DNA from: Polynucleobacter sp. MG-Unter2-18
GTDB taxonomy: Bacteria > Pseudomonadota > Gammaproteobacteria > Burkholderiales > Burkholderiaceae
Reading direction: 5' to 3'
Length of the DNA stretch: 64,000 nucleotides
Assembly (NCBI RefSeq): GCF_018687675.1
Contig: NZ_CP061302.1
Span: 1,810,192-1,874,191, forward strand
The notes below the pieces were generated by a model. The model had not been told where the DNA came from, did no database searches, and saw only the letters and a program-made list of their open reading frames with translations. The stretch's first letter is position 1. The number at the start of each line of letters is the position of its first letter. The position numbers and the translations under genes are program-made. This document shows, in pieces, positions 54,160 through 62,344 of this stretch.

Positions 54160-54573
54160 TTATTTAACTAATGGCAAGGCTGAGGCTTGCCAAGCTTGAA
54201 CGCCGCCATCTAGGACTGCAACTTCTGGGAACCCTAGCTTATTCAGCTCTGGGACAAGCTTGCGAGCATTCGCACCAGACTGACAGACCAAAATAATGGG
54301 ATTGTTACGATCCAGTTTGAGCTTGTCGATCCCAGATGGAATTTGCTCAGCCAAAATGTGCTTTGATCCTGGTAGATGGCCAATCTTAAAATCGGATGCT
54401 GGACGCAAGTCCAAAACGGCTGCTTTGCGACGGTTTATCCAAATAGTCGCTTCTGTAGGAGATAAGCCTTTTCCGCTAATAAGCGTAGATAATGTAGGAA
54501 AGAAGAGTGCTGAGCCCGTAACCAGTAGGAGGGCAATCAGCGCTAAATTATCAATTTGTGTAAGAAAGTTCAT
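54160..54573 (-). CDS. Membrane-anchored rhodanese-like protein (YibN type)
   Basis: This 137-residue protein has an N-terminal membrane helix (about 6-26) and a rhodanese domain (about 35-135). The active-site Cys is in ILVCQSGANARKL near residue 95. It may transfer sulfur or act as a redox partner. The true substrate is unknown. The yibN-grxC-secB-gpsA order is conserved in proteobacteria. I chose the ATG at 54573 rather than the GTG at 54576, because a perfect TATAAT on the minus strand ends six bases before it and no ribosome site exists. Confidence 0.9.
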   Translation of the reverse strand: MNFLTQIDNLALIALLLVTGSALFFPTLSTLISGKGLSPTEATIWINRRKAAVLDLRPASDFKIGHLPGSKHILAEQIPSGIDKLKLDRNNPIILVCQSGANARKLVPELNKLGFPEVAVLDGGVQAWQASALPLVK

Positions 54574-54579
54574 CACCGG

Positions 54580-54585
54580 ATTATA
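54580..54585 (-). promoter_or_regulatory. -10 element of the rhodanese operon (leaderless candidate)
   Basis: A perfect TATAAT on the minus strand lies exactly six bases before the ATG at 54573. It overlaps the opposing TAGAAT element of gpmA by two bases. Confidence 0.6.
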
Positions 54586-54589
54586 GAAT
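54584..54589 (+). promoter_or_regulatory. -10 element of gpmA (leaderless candidate)
   Basis: TAGAAT (5 of 6 consensus) ends exactly six bases before the gpmA ATG. No Shine-Dalgarno sequence is present. Confidence 0.5.
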
Positions 54590-54595
54590 GGCTCT

Positions 54596-55285
54596 ATGAA
54601 ACAACTTGTCCTTATTCGTCATGGCGAATCCGCCTGGAACCTTGAAAACCGCTTTACTGGCTGGGCGGACGTTGACTTAACCCCCAAGGGCACCGAACAG
54701 GCCCTTGCTGCAGGTGAAAACCTCCGCAAAGCTGGCTATGAATTTGATGTAGCGTACACCTCAGTACTCAGAAGAGCGATTCGTACCCTATGGCATGTTC
54801 AAGATACTATGGATCTTATGTGGCTACCAGTAGTGCACAGCTGGAGACTGAACGAGCGTCACTATGGCGCCCTCACAGGACTAAATAAAGCGGAAACTGC
54901 CCAACAGTATGGGGACGCACAAGTTCATATTTGGCGCCGCTCCTACGATGTACGCCCACCGCTCCTAGAAAAAGATGATGAGCGTAATCCGCAAAATGAT
55001 CCGCGTTATGCAAAACTCAATGATTCTGATGTTCCCTTGGGGGAGTGCCTTAAGGACAATGTCGAGCGTGTATTACCACTGTGGAATGAATCGATCGCTC
55101 CCGCCCTCAAAGCAGGTAAGCGCGTATTGCTCGTCGCACACGGTAATAGCATTCGCTCTTTAATTAAGTATCTCGACCAGGTTTCCGATACAGACATTAT
55201 GGAAATCAATGTCCCCAATGGCATCCCGCTGGTTTATGAGCTCGATGACAATCTCAAACCTATTCAGCATTTTTATTTGGATTAA
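54596..55285 (+). CDS. gpmA: 2,3-bisphosphoglycerate-dependent phosphoglycerate mutase
   Basis: GpmA interconverts 3- and 2-phosphoglycerate in glycolysis and gluconeogenesis. The 229 residues are typical of the cofactor-dependent enzyme. The phospho-His is in [20 protein letters not shown] near residue 9. The [12 protein letters not shown] region is near 91, and the second His in [16 protein letters not shown] near 181. ctpA follows by 14 bases. Its message is probably leaderless. Confidence 0.98.
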   Translation: MKQLVLIRHGESAWNLENRFTGWADVDLTPKGTEQALAAGENLRKAGYEFDVAYTSVLRRAIRTLWHVQDTMDLMWLPVVHSWRLNERHYGALTGLNKAETAQQYGDAQVHIWRRSYDVRPPLLEKDDERNPQNDPRYAKLNDSDVPLGECLKDNVERVLPLWNESIAPALKAGKRVLLVAHGNSIRSLIKYLDQVSDTDIMEINVPNGIPLVYELDDNLKPIQHFYLD

Positions 55286-55299
55286 GGTAAAACAGAAAT

Positions 55300-56733
55300 A
55301 TGCGCGTATTTTTCAAGAACTTTGCCCTAGTCTCTGTCGGCCTCATCGCCGGGGTTGCAGCCACCATCCAGCTTTCAGCTACAGCTCAACAGGGTACGAC
55401 ACTGCCTTTAGATGAGTTGCGCACACTGTCGAATGTCTTTGCGCAAATCAAGCGTGAGTATGTTGAGCCAATCGAAGATAAACAATTACTAACTGATGCA
55501 GTCAAGGGCATGGTGAGCAGTCTTGATCCTCACTCCACCTATCTTGATAAAAAAGACTTCTCTGAAATGCAAGAGCAAACCAGCGGTAAGTTTGCTGGCC
55601 TTGGTATTGAAATCACCTCAGAAGATGGCGTTGTTAAGGTACTTAATCCGATTGAAGATAGTCCTGCTGCACGTGCTGGCTTGCAAGCTGGTGATCTCAT
55701 TACTCGCTTAGATGACAAACCAGTTCGTGGGATGTCACTAGATAAAGCAGTGCGCACTATGCGCGGTACACCAGGCACAAAAATTACCTTGACCGTCTTC
55801 CGTAAGAGCGAAGAGCGCAGTTTTCCAGTGACCATTACCCGCGCTGAAATTAAAGTGCAATCGGTCAAAGCCAAAATTTTGGATAACAATATCGCTTGGG
55901 TAAGAGTAACGAGTTTTCAAGAGCGCACCATTCCTGATCTTGCCAAGAAATTAACTGAGCTTGCAAATCAAGATCCTAAAATGAAGGGCATCATTCTTGA
56001 TCTCAGAAACAATGGCGGCGGCTTACTACAAGGTGCAGTTGGTGTTGCCGCTGCTTTCTTGCCAGCAGATGCTGTCATCGTCTCTACTAAAGGTCAGACA
56101 GTCGACTCTAAGCAGGTATTTAATGCGACACCGGCGATGTACCGTCTCAGTGAGCCTGGTGATCCTTTAGCTGGCGTTCCAGCAATGTATAAAAAATTAC
56201 CAATGGTAGTTTTAGTGAATGCCTATTCAGCATCAGCTTCTGAAATTGTGGCTGGCGCATTACAAGATTACAAACGTGCAACCATTATTGGTAAAACGAC
56301 TTTCGGTAAGGGCTCCGTACAAACAGTTCGCCCGTTGACCAATGACTCAGCATTGAAAATCACTACGGCGTACTACTACACACCAAGTGGTAAATCTATT
56401 CAAGCTTATGGCATCAAACCCGATATCGCAGTAGATCAAAACAAAGATGGTGATCCTGATGATGTATTGATCACTCGTGAGATCGATAGCGAGAAGCATT
56501 TGCGCAACAAGCAATCTTCAGAAGAAAAACTAGCCTCTGAACGAGAAAAACGTCGGTTAGAAGAGTTGCAGCGCATTGAAGAAAAAAATGCCAAGAAGAC
56601 TCCTGAAGAGAAAGAAAAAGAAAAGTCGAAGAAGCCTGTCGAGCTGGGTGGTGCAGATGACTTCATGCTGACTCAGGCAGTCGCATTCATCAATGGTGAG
56701 CCTGTAAAACGCTCGGCCTCCAAGCTAGAGTAA
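55300..56733 (+). CDS. ctpA: C-terminal processing peptidase, S41 family
   Basis: This periplasmic serine protease has 477 residues. An N-terminal signal or anchor helix is at about 1-28. A PDZ domain covers about 85-165 (GLGIEITSEDGVVKVLNPIEDSPAARAGL-type). The S41 catalytic part has the Ser in NAYSASASEIVAGAL near 310 and the Lys in GKTTFGKGSVQTVRPL near 337. A highly charged tail rich in Lys and Glu follows (about 385-450). It trims or degrades proteins from their C-terminus. Position after gpmA is common in betaproteobacteria, and a ThiF-type gene follows by 21 bases. Confidence 0.95.
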   Translation: MRVFFKNFALVSVGLIAGVAATIQLSATAQQGTTLPLDELRTLSNVFAQIKREYVEPIEDKQLLTDAVKGMVSSLDPHSTYLDKKDFSEMQEQTSGKFAGLGIEITSEDGVVKVLNPIEDSPAARAGLQAGDLITRLDDKPVRGMSLDKAVRTMRGTPGTKITLTVFRKSEERSFPVTITRAEIKVQSVKAKILDNNIAWVRVTSFQERTIPDLAKKLTELANQDPKMKGIILDLRNNGGGLLQGAVGVAAAFLPADAVIVSTKGQTVDSKQVFNATPAMYRLSEPGDPLAGVPAMYKKLPMVVLVNAYSASASEIVAGALQDYKRATIIGKTTFGKGSVQTVRPLTNDSALKITTAYYYTPSGKSIQAYGIKPDIAVDQNKDGDPDDVLITREIDSEKHLRNKQSSEEKLASEREKRRLEELQRIEEKNAKKTPEEKEKEKSKKPVELGGADDFMLTQAVAFINGEPVKRSASKLE

Positions 56734-56754
56734 GTTCCAGCATTAGGCATATAT

Positions 56755-57507
56755 ATGAATGATGAGCAGCTGCTTCGCTACTCGCGGCATTTGCTACTAG
56801 AAGAAATTGATGTTGCTGGCCAAGAAAAGCTTCTTGGCTCGCACGTCTTTATCATTGGTGCTGGTGGACTAGGAAGCGCTGCTGCTCCTTATTTAGCTGC
56901 AGCTGGAGTCGGAAAAATCACACTAGTTGATCATGACCAAGTTGAGCTCACTAATTTGCAGCGACAAATCATGCATACTCAGAACTCAATTGGTAAAACC
57001 AAGGTGGAGTCCGGAAAACAATTTTTACAAAGCCTGAACCCTGCCCTTACGATTAACGCAATCGCAGAAAAGGCTTCGGAAGACTTACTAGATAGACTAT
57101 TACCGACAGCTCATCTCGTTTTAGATTGCACGGATAACTTTGCTGCTCGCCAACTGATCAATAAAGCCTGTTTTATTCACCAGATTCCGCTCGTCTCTGG
57201 ATCTGCCCTTAAATTTGATGGTCAACTCAGTGTCTTTGATTTTCGTAGCAAAGCATCGCCCTGCTACGCCTGCCTTTTTTCTCCAGATGAACAGTTTGAA
57301 GAAGTCAGCTGTGCCAGTATGGGCATCTTCTCCCCTCTCGTTGGCATTATTGGTGCGATGCAAGCAGCCCAAGCACTTCAAGTATTGATTGGCTTTGGCC
57401 AGCCTCTAGTTGGAAGAATGTTGCTGTGGAATGCCATGAATACTCAGATTGATGAGATTCGTGTGGCTCGAAATGCCGCATGTAAGGTTTGCGGCCCCCA
57501 AAACTAA
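56755..57507 (+). CDS. HesA/MoeB/ThiF family adenylyltransferase
   Basis: This E1-like enzyme activates the C-terminus of a small sulfur-carrier protein (MoaD or ThiS type). The 250 residues have the nucleotide loop IIGAGGLGSAAAPYLAAAGVG near residue 34, DHDQVELTNLQRQIMH near 62, and the zinc ligands CYAC near 175 and CKVC at the end. No rhodanese domain is attached. Whether it serves molybdopterin or thiamin synthesis cannot be decided here. It is convergent with ptsI, with four bases between stops. Confidence 0.92.
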   Translation: MNDEQLLRYSRHLLLEEIDVAGQEKLLGSHVFIIGAGGLGSAAAPYLAAAGVGKITLVDHDQVELTNLQRQIMHTQNSIGKTKVESGKQFLQSLNPALTINAIAEKASEDLLDRLLPTAHLVLDCTDNFAARQLINKACFIHQIPLVSGSALKFDGQLSVFDFRSKASPCYACLFSPDEQFEEVSCASMGIFSPLVGIIGAMQAAQALQVLIGFGQPLVGRMLLWNAMNTQIDEIRVARNAACKVCGPQN

Positions 57508-57511
57508 AGAG

Positions 57512-59263
57512 TTAAGAAAGTAAATACTCCAAGGCTTTGGCCTGCTCTTCGGGTTCATAGGCACGAAGAACTCGAGGGGCGCGAGTCTTTAATAGTCCTA
57601 CATTTGCTTTTAATATCTCGCGCTTGACTAACAATAGTTGACTGAAGTGCATAGAGAAATCAGTCAGTCCAAAGGCGAGCAATAGTTTTGTTAAAGCAGG
57701 ATCGCCAGCCATCTCGCCGCAAATAGCAACTGGCACATCGGCGCGCTTGGCTTGATCGATGATGCTGGACAGTAAATTCAGAATGGCCGGATGCAAAGGA
57801 TCGTATAAGTGCGCTACAGCATGATCTGCGCGATCAATTGCCAAGGTGTACTGAATTAAATCATTCGTACCAATAGAAAGAAAATCAAATCTATTGATAA
57901 ATAACGGTAGCATCAGGGCAGCCGCCGGAATTTCAATCATTGCGCCAACTTGAATATTCGGATTGAATGCCTTGCCACGCTGATGCAATTGCTGCTTTGC
58001 TTTTTCAATCAATCTAAATGTTTCATCGATTTCCTTAGCATGAGCCAGCATCGGAATCATGATACGCGCTTGACCATGGGCCGATGCTCGCAAAATCGCT
58101 CTGAGTTGTGTTAAAAATATTTCAGGCTCTGTCAAAGACCAGCGAATCGCTCGCAATCCAAGTGGTGATGCACCAGTTTGAGAAACATCACCGCCTCCAC
58201 CTAAGGCCTTGTCAGCGCCAACATCAATGGTTCTAATATTGACAGGTAGACCATGCATTAAATCGACAACGCGACGATATTCTTGGTACTGCTGCTCTTC
58301 ATCAGGTAGGGCTTGCTTGCGATCCATAAATAAAAATTCGGAGCGGAATAAACCAACGCCCACTGCACCCAACTTCACTGCCTGAATTGCATCTTCGGGC
58401 AATTCAATATTGGCAAATAACTCAATCTCGACACGATCAGTTGTTTCTGTTTTTGAATGCTTTAACTGCCTTAGCTTGCGAGCCTCTTTTAAAGCTTGAG
58501 CCTGTAGCTTCCGATACTCAGCAAGCAGTTGTTCATCGGGCGCAACAACGACAACCCCATGCTCTCCATCCAATATCAGCCAATCACCATGACGAATCAT
58601 TTCACTGGCATGTCGCACACCGACGACTGCCGGAATTTCCATGCTGCGCGCAACAATAGCCGTATGAGAGGTCTTACCGCCAAGATCGGTTACAAACCCT
58701 GTAAAGGCATGGTCTTTGAAACGCAGCATGTCATGAGGGGCAATATCGTGGGCAACAATAATTGACTCAACGCCGATATCGCTTGCAGGCAAAAAATCAT
58801 CATCATTTAAAGAGTCTTTTTTCTGGGCATTCAAGGCCTTGATTACACGCTCTGCTACCTGACGAATATCGTTAGCACGCTCTTTTAAATAGGCATCCTC
58901 AATATCTGCAAACTGTTCTAAAAGATCATTTAGCTCTGTTGTTAAAGCCCAAGCGGCGTTTAACCTCTGAGTACGAATTAATTTGATAGGTTTCTCGGCT
59001 AGAGCGGGATCAGCCAAGATCATGCCGTGAACATCTAAAAACGCGGCCATTTCTTGTGGCGCATCTTTAGGTAAGCCTTGACGTAATTGCTCTAATTCCT
59101 GACGCACCTGCTCAAAAGCATCTAATAATTTTTGAGCCTCGTCCTCTTCTTTGCCTGCTTCAATCAAATAATGACTAACCTCTAATGCAGCACGTGATAT
59201 CAGTACAGCCTTCCCAATGGCAATGCCCTTAGAGACTGCTATTCCGTGCAAAGCAAAAGTCAT
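57512..59263 (-). CDS. ptsI: PTS enzyme I (phosphoenolpyruvate-protein phosphotransferase)
   Basis: EI takes phosphate from PEP and passes it to HPr. The 583 residues have an N-terminal HPr-binding domain (about 1-230) with the active His in GGKTSHTAIVARSMEIPAVV near 203. The PEP-binding barrel (about 260-570) has GLFRSEFLFM, the SIGTNDLIQYTLAIDR motif and the catalytic Cys in VAICGEMAGD. No sugar permease gene is in the window, so with ptsN, hprK and the EIIA-Man-type gene it probably serves regulation. HPr is encoded two bases upstream. Confidence 0.97.
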   Translation of the reverse strand: MTFALHGIAVSKGIAIGKAVLISRAALEVSHYLIEAGKEEDEAQKLLDAFEQVRQELEQLRQGLPKDAPQEMAAFLDVHGMILADPALAEKPIKLIRTQRLNAAWALTTELNDLLEQFADIEDAYLKERANDIRQVAERVIKALNAQKKDSLNDDDFLPASDIGVESIIVAHDIAPHDMLRFKDHAFTGFVTDLGGKTSHTAIVARSMEIPAVVGVRHASEMIRHGDWLILDGEHGVVVVAPDEQLLAEYRKLQAQALKEARKLRQLKHSKTETTDRVEIELFANIELPEDAIQAVKLGAVGVGLFRSEFLFMDRKQALPDEEQQYQEYRRVVDLMHGLPVNIRTIDVGADKALGGGGDVSQTGASPLGLRAIRWSLTEPEIFLTQLRAILRASAHGQARIMIPMLAHAKEIDETFRLIEKAKQQLHQRGKAFNPNIQVGAMIEIPAAALMLPLFINRFDFLSIGTNDLIQYTLAIDRADHAVAHLYDPLHPAILNLLSSIIDQAKRADVPVAICGEMAGDPALTKLLLAFGLTDFSMHFSQLLLVKREILKANVGLLKTRAPRVLRAYEPEEQAKALEYLLS

Positions 59264-59265
59264 CC

Positions 59266-59535
59266 TTATTCGCCCTCGCCAAATCGATCATTGATTAGCG
59301 CAGTTAAAGCCTGCATTGCCTCATCTTCCTTTTCCCCAACAGTTTCTAGGGTGACCGTACTTCCAATCCCAGCGGCCAGCATCATGACACCCATAATACT
59401 TTTAGCGTTGATTTGACGACCATTACGGGACAAGAATATTTCGCAAGGAAACTCAGCGGCAAGCTGAGATAGCTTGGCTGATGCTCGTGCGTGTAAGCCC
59501 AACTTATTAATAATTTCGATTTCAGTAACTGGCAT
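59266..59535 (-). CDS. Phosphocarrier protein HPr
   Basis: HPr carries phosphate from EI to EIIA proteins. The 89 residues include the phospho-accepting His15 in KLGLHARASAKL and the regulatory Ser46 in NAKSIMGVMMLAAG, which matches the HPr kinase gene in this window. It is similar to both HPr and NPr forms. The stop is two bases before the ptsI ATG, which shows translational coupling. Confidence 0.96.
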   Translation of the reverse strand: MPVTEIEIINKLGLHARASAKLSQLAAEFPCEIFLSRNGRQINAKSIMGVMMLAAGIGSTVTLETVGEKEDEAMQALTALINDRFGEGE

Positions 59536-59543
59536 ATCGAATC

Positions 59544-59978
59544 CTATTTTTCTGAAGTAGTTTGCGGGGTTTTGGAACCTAAACGCAGAATGCCATTTTG
59601 GCCACCTTGAAGTGCCTTATGAGCCAATTCTTCCAAGCCCTCGCCACGATGGGAGATGCATCGCATTAACATGGGTAAATTGAGGCCCGCCAAAACAACT
59701 ACGGGGGCATTCAAACCCGAAAGTGGGCCCAAAGCTTCAAGCTTAGAGGCTACATTAGCTGGGGTGGCACCCATCACATCAGTCAAAATTAAAACACCCT
59801 GACCTGAATTTACTCCATAGGCCGCTTTTAGGACCCGATCGAAACTGACTTTGATATCTTCGTAGGGCGGAACATCGACAGCCCTCACTCTCTCTGGTAC
59901 CACACCGAAAGCATGCTCAGCAAAACCAAGCATTGCACTTGCAACCGGGGTGTGGGCAACTATGACAATTCCAACCAT
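59544..59978 (-). CDS. PTS EIIA component, mannose/fructose type
   Basis: This 144-residue EIIA-Man-family protein has the phosphorylated His near the start (His9 in GIVIVAHTPVASAML). The domain LILTDVMGATPANVASKLE is near residue 65. No EIIB, EIIC or EIID partner gene is next to it. In betaproteobacteria such stand-alone proteins are thought to be signalling partners of HPr. It lies 8 bases before HPr and 2 bases after gshB. Confidence 0.93.
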   Translation of the reverse strand: MVGIVIVAHTPVASAMLGFAEHAFGVVPERVRAVDVPPYEDIKVSFDRVLKAAYGVNSGQGVLILTDVMGATPANVASKLEALGPLSGLNAPVVVLAGLNLPMLMRCISHRGEGLEELAHKALQGGQNGILRLGSKTPQTTSEK

Positions 59979-59980
59979 GT

Positions 59981-60922
59981 TTATGCCAATGCCTTTTCAA
60001 GCGCGGTTAACCAAAATTTTGGGACATCAAATCCACTTTGCTCAGTAATTTCTACAAAACAGGTCGGACTAGTCACATTAATTTCTGTGACGTATGCGCC
60101 AATTAAATCCAATCCTACCAAGAATAAGCCCCGAGCATTCAAAATAGGGGCTAAGCGCTCCGCAACTTTGATCTCAGCATCCGTTAGTGGCATTGCCACT
60201 CCCTTACCTCCAGCAGCCAAATTGCCACGGATTTCACTACCCTGAGGAATGCGCGCTAATGAGAAGGGCACTACTTCACCGTCAATCAGCAACACCCGTT
60301 TATCGCCTTGCATAATCTCCGGTAAGAATCTTTGCACCATCAAAGTACGTGCGCCATTCTCACCTAGCGTCTCAACAATACTGGCCAGATTTAAAGCATC
60401 TGGCCCAACGCGGAATACACCCATACCACCCATACCGTCCAAGGGCTTAATCACAATGTCTTGATGCTCTTGATGAAACACCTCAATCGCGCTGAGTTCA
60501 CGCGTTACTAAAGTTGGTGGAATGAGTTCGGGAAACTCGGTGATGGATATCTTTTCAGAGTGATCCCGAATAGCGGTTGGATTATTAAATACTTTTGCAC
60601 CCTGTCGAACCGCTGCAGATAGTAACCAGGTGGTATTAAGATATTCAATATCAAATGGCGGATCAGTACGCATCATGACTGCGCTGAAGGTATTTAGTGG
60701 GCGATCTTCTACAGAGCCCAATTCAAACCATGTAGTGCCGCTTGGTTTGATGTCGAGAGACTGGCAATCTGCCACTACAAAATTATTTCTCCAGAGGATA
60801 TTGCGACTTTCGCAAAACCAAAGTTGATGACCCGCTTCTTGCGCAACTCGCATCATTGCTAAAGTGGAATCTTTACTAATCTTGAAAGACTCCAAAGGAT
60901 CCGCAATGAAAAGCAGGTTCAT
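59981..60922 (-). CDS. gshB: Glutathione synthetase
   Basis: GshB joins gamma-glutamylcysteine and glycine. The 313-residue ATP-grasp enzyme has LLFIADPLESFKISKDSTLAMM at its start. The ATP loop IKPLDGMGGMGVFRV is near residue 156. GLDLIGAYVTEINVTSPTCF (metal ligands) is near 270. It lies 17 bases after gshA and is followed by the PTS genes with two bases between. Confidence 0.97.
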   Translation of the reverse strand: MNLLFIADPLESFKISKDSTLAMMRVAQEAGHQLWFCESRNILWRNNFVVADCQSLDIKPSGTTWFELGSVEDRPLNTFSAVMMRTDPPFDIEYLNTTWLLSAAVRQGAKVFNNPTAIRDHSEKISITEFPELIPPTLVTRELSAIEVFHQEHQDIVIKPLDGMGGMGVFRVGPDALNLASIVETLGENGARTLMVQRFLPEIMQGDKRVLLIDGEVVPFSLARIPQGSEIRGNLAAGGKGVAMPLTDAEIKVAERLAPILNARGLFLVGLDLIGAYVTEINVTSPTCFVEITEQSGFDVPKFWLTALEKALA

Positions 60923-60939
60923 GTCAGTATCCGAATAAA

Positions 60940-62238
60940 TTAAGCAGCTTCAGCATTAGGATCAGAGCGCTCTAGCTCCAGAGAGGCTGCCAGCAAGGCT
61001 AGACGAGCGACAACGCCATATAGATAAAAACGATTTGGCGGTGCGCTACCAGGCTTTGCGCCTAAATCTGGGATGGAATTTTGCTCAAATGCCAAAGGTA
61101 CAAAATGCATACCTGGAGCGTTCAAATTCTCATCAGGGCCGCGGTCAGTATGCACTCGATAGAAGCCACCAATCACATAGCGATCGATCATATACACCAC
61201 TGGCTCAGCAACAGCTTCATTGACCTTCTCAAAGGTATACACGCCTTCTTGAATCAAGACATCACTGACCTCAAGACCCTCTTTTACAACACTCATCTTG
61301 TTGCGGTCTTTTCGATTCAGGTCTTTGAGCTGAGCAGGATCATTCACTACCATCACACCCATACCGTATGTTCCAGCATCCGCTTTAACTACAACGTATG
61401 GTTTTTCTTTAATACCGTACTCACGGTATTTCTTGGCAGTCTTCTTTAAAACTTTCTCGACTGCAGCTTGTAATTCTTCTTCACCCCTACGCTCATGAAA
61501 GTTCACATCAGAGCAGCTTGCAAAGTAAGGATTGATCATCCAAGGATCAATATCGACGACCTTCGCAAACTTCTTAGCGACCTCATCGTAAGCCGCAAAG
61601 TGTTTCGACTTTCGGCGGACGTGCCAGCCAGCATGCAGACCCGGCAAGAGATACTGCTCATGCAGATTTTCTAAGATCGGAGGAATGCCTGCTGATAAAT
61701 CATTGTTCAGCAAAATTGAGCAAGGGTCGAAATCTTTTAAACCAAGACGCTGCTTTTTCAAACCCAAACGAGACAAAGGCTCCATCAAGAGGCGGTTGCC
61801 ATCGGGCAAGTCAATCCAAGTCGGCTTTTTAATTTCATCAGACAAAGTGCCTAAGCGGACATTAAGACCTGATTGACGCAAGATCGAAGATAAACGTGCA
61901 ATGTTCTGTAAGTAGAAGGTATTACGAGTGTGTCGCTCAGGTATCAATAGTAAATTTTTTGCCTCAGGACAAATCTTCTCGATTGCTGCCATTGCTGCCT
62001 GAACTGCTAAAGGCAACATTTGAGGTGAGAGGTTGTTAAAACCACCTGGGAAGAGATTGGTATCAACTGGTGCAAGCTTAAAGCCCGCGTTACGTAAGTC
62101 AACTGAACAGTAAAACGGCGGAGTGTGCTCTTGCCATTCAAGCCTGAACCAGCGCTCAATCGTTGGAGTTGCTTCTAATACCTTCGACTCAAGATCGAGA
62201 AGAGGGCCGCTAAGGGCAGTGATGAGATGTGGAACCAT
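60940..62238 (-). CDS. gshA: Glutamate-cysteine ligase, proteobacterial single-ATP-grasp type
   Basis: GshA makes gamma-glutamylcysteine, the first step of glutathione synthesis. At 432 residues it is the betaproteobacterial form unrelated to E. coli GshA. Features are the start LITALSGPLLDLESKVLEAT, the region AGTYGMGVMVVNDPAQL near 300 (nucleotide loop with KADAGTYGMG), and YVIGGFYRVHTDRG near 365. A TACAAT on the minus strand ends six bases before the ATG, with no Shine-Dalgarno sequence. gshB follows. Confidence 0.95.
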   Translation of the reverse strand: MVPHLITALSGPLLDLESKVLEATPTIERWFRLEWQEHTPPFYCSVDLRNAGFKLAPVDTNLFPGGFNNLSPQMLPLAVQAAMAAIEKICPEAKNLLLIPERHTRNTFYLQNIARLSSILRQSGLNVRLGTLSDEIKKPTWIDLPDGNRLLMEPLSRLGLKKQRLGLKDFDPCSILLNNDLSAGIPPILENLHEQYLLPGLHAGWHVRRKSKHFAAYDEVAKKFAKVVDIDPWMINPYFASCSDVNFHERRGEEELQAAVEKVLKKTAKKYREYGIKEKPYVVVKADAGTYGMGVMVVNDPAQLKDLNRKDRNKMSVVKEGLEVSDVLIQEGVYTFEKVNEAVAEPVVYMIDRYVIGGFYRVHTDRGPDENLNAPGMHFVPLAFEQNSIPDLGAKPGSAPPNRFYLYGVVARLALLAASLELERSDPNAEAA

Positions 62239-62244
62239 TTCACC

Positions 62245-62250
62245 ATTGTA
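62245..62250 (-). promoter_or_regulatory. -10 element of gshA (leaderless candidate)
   Basis: TACAAT on the minus strand (5 of 6 consensus) lies exactly six bases before the gshA ATG. It follows tandem terminator hairpins of the amtB gene, so gshA needs its own promoter. The -35 region is weak. Confidence 0.55.
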
Positions 62251-62270
62251 AGATTTTTTAAAAGAAAGAC

Positions 62271-62325
62271 GCGGAATCCGAGGATCCCGCGCTTAAAAAC
62301 CGGGCAGCTAACAAAAGCCACCCGG
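62271..62325 (-). terminator. Tandem terminator after amtB
   Basis: On the minus strand the first hairpin is CCGGGTGGCT (62316-62325) with AGCTGCCCGG (62300-62309), then five T. A second hairpin GCGGGATCC with GGATTCCGC (62271-62290, one mismatch) is followed by a T-rich run. Together they separate glnK-amtB from gshA. Confidence 0.8.
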
Positions 62326-62344
62326 TGAGGGGTAAAACAGCTGA

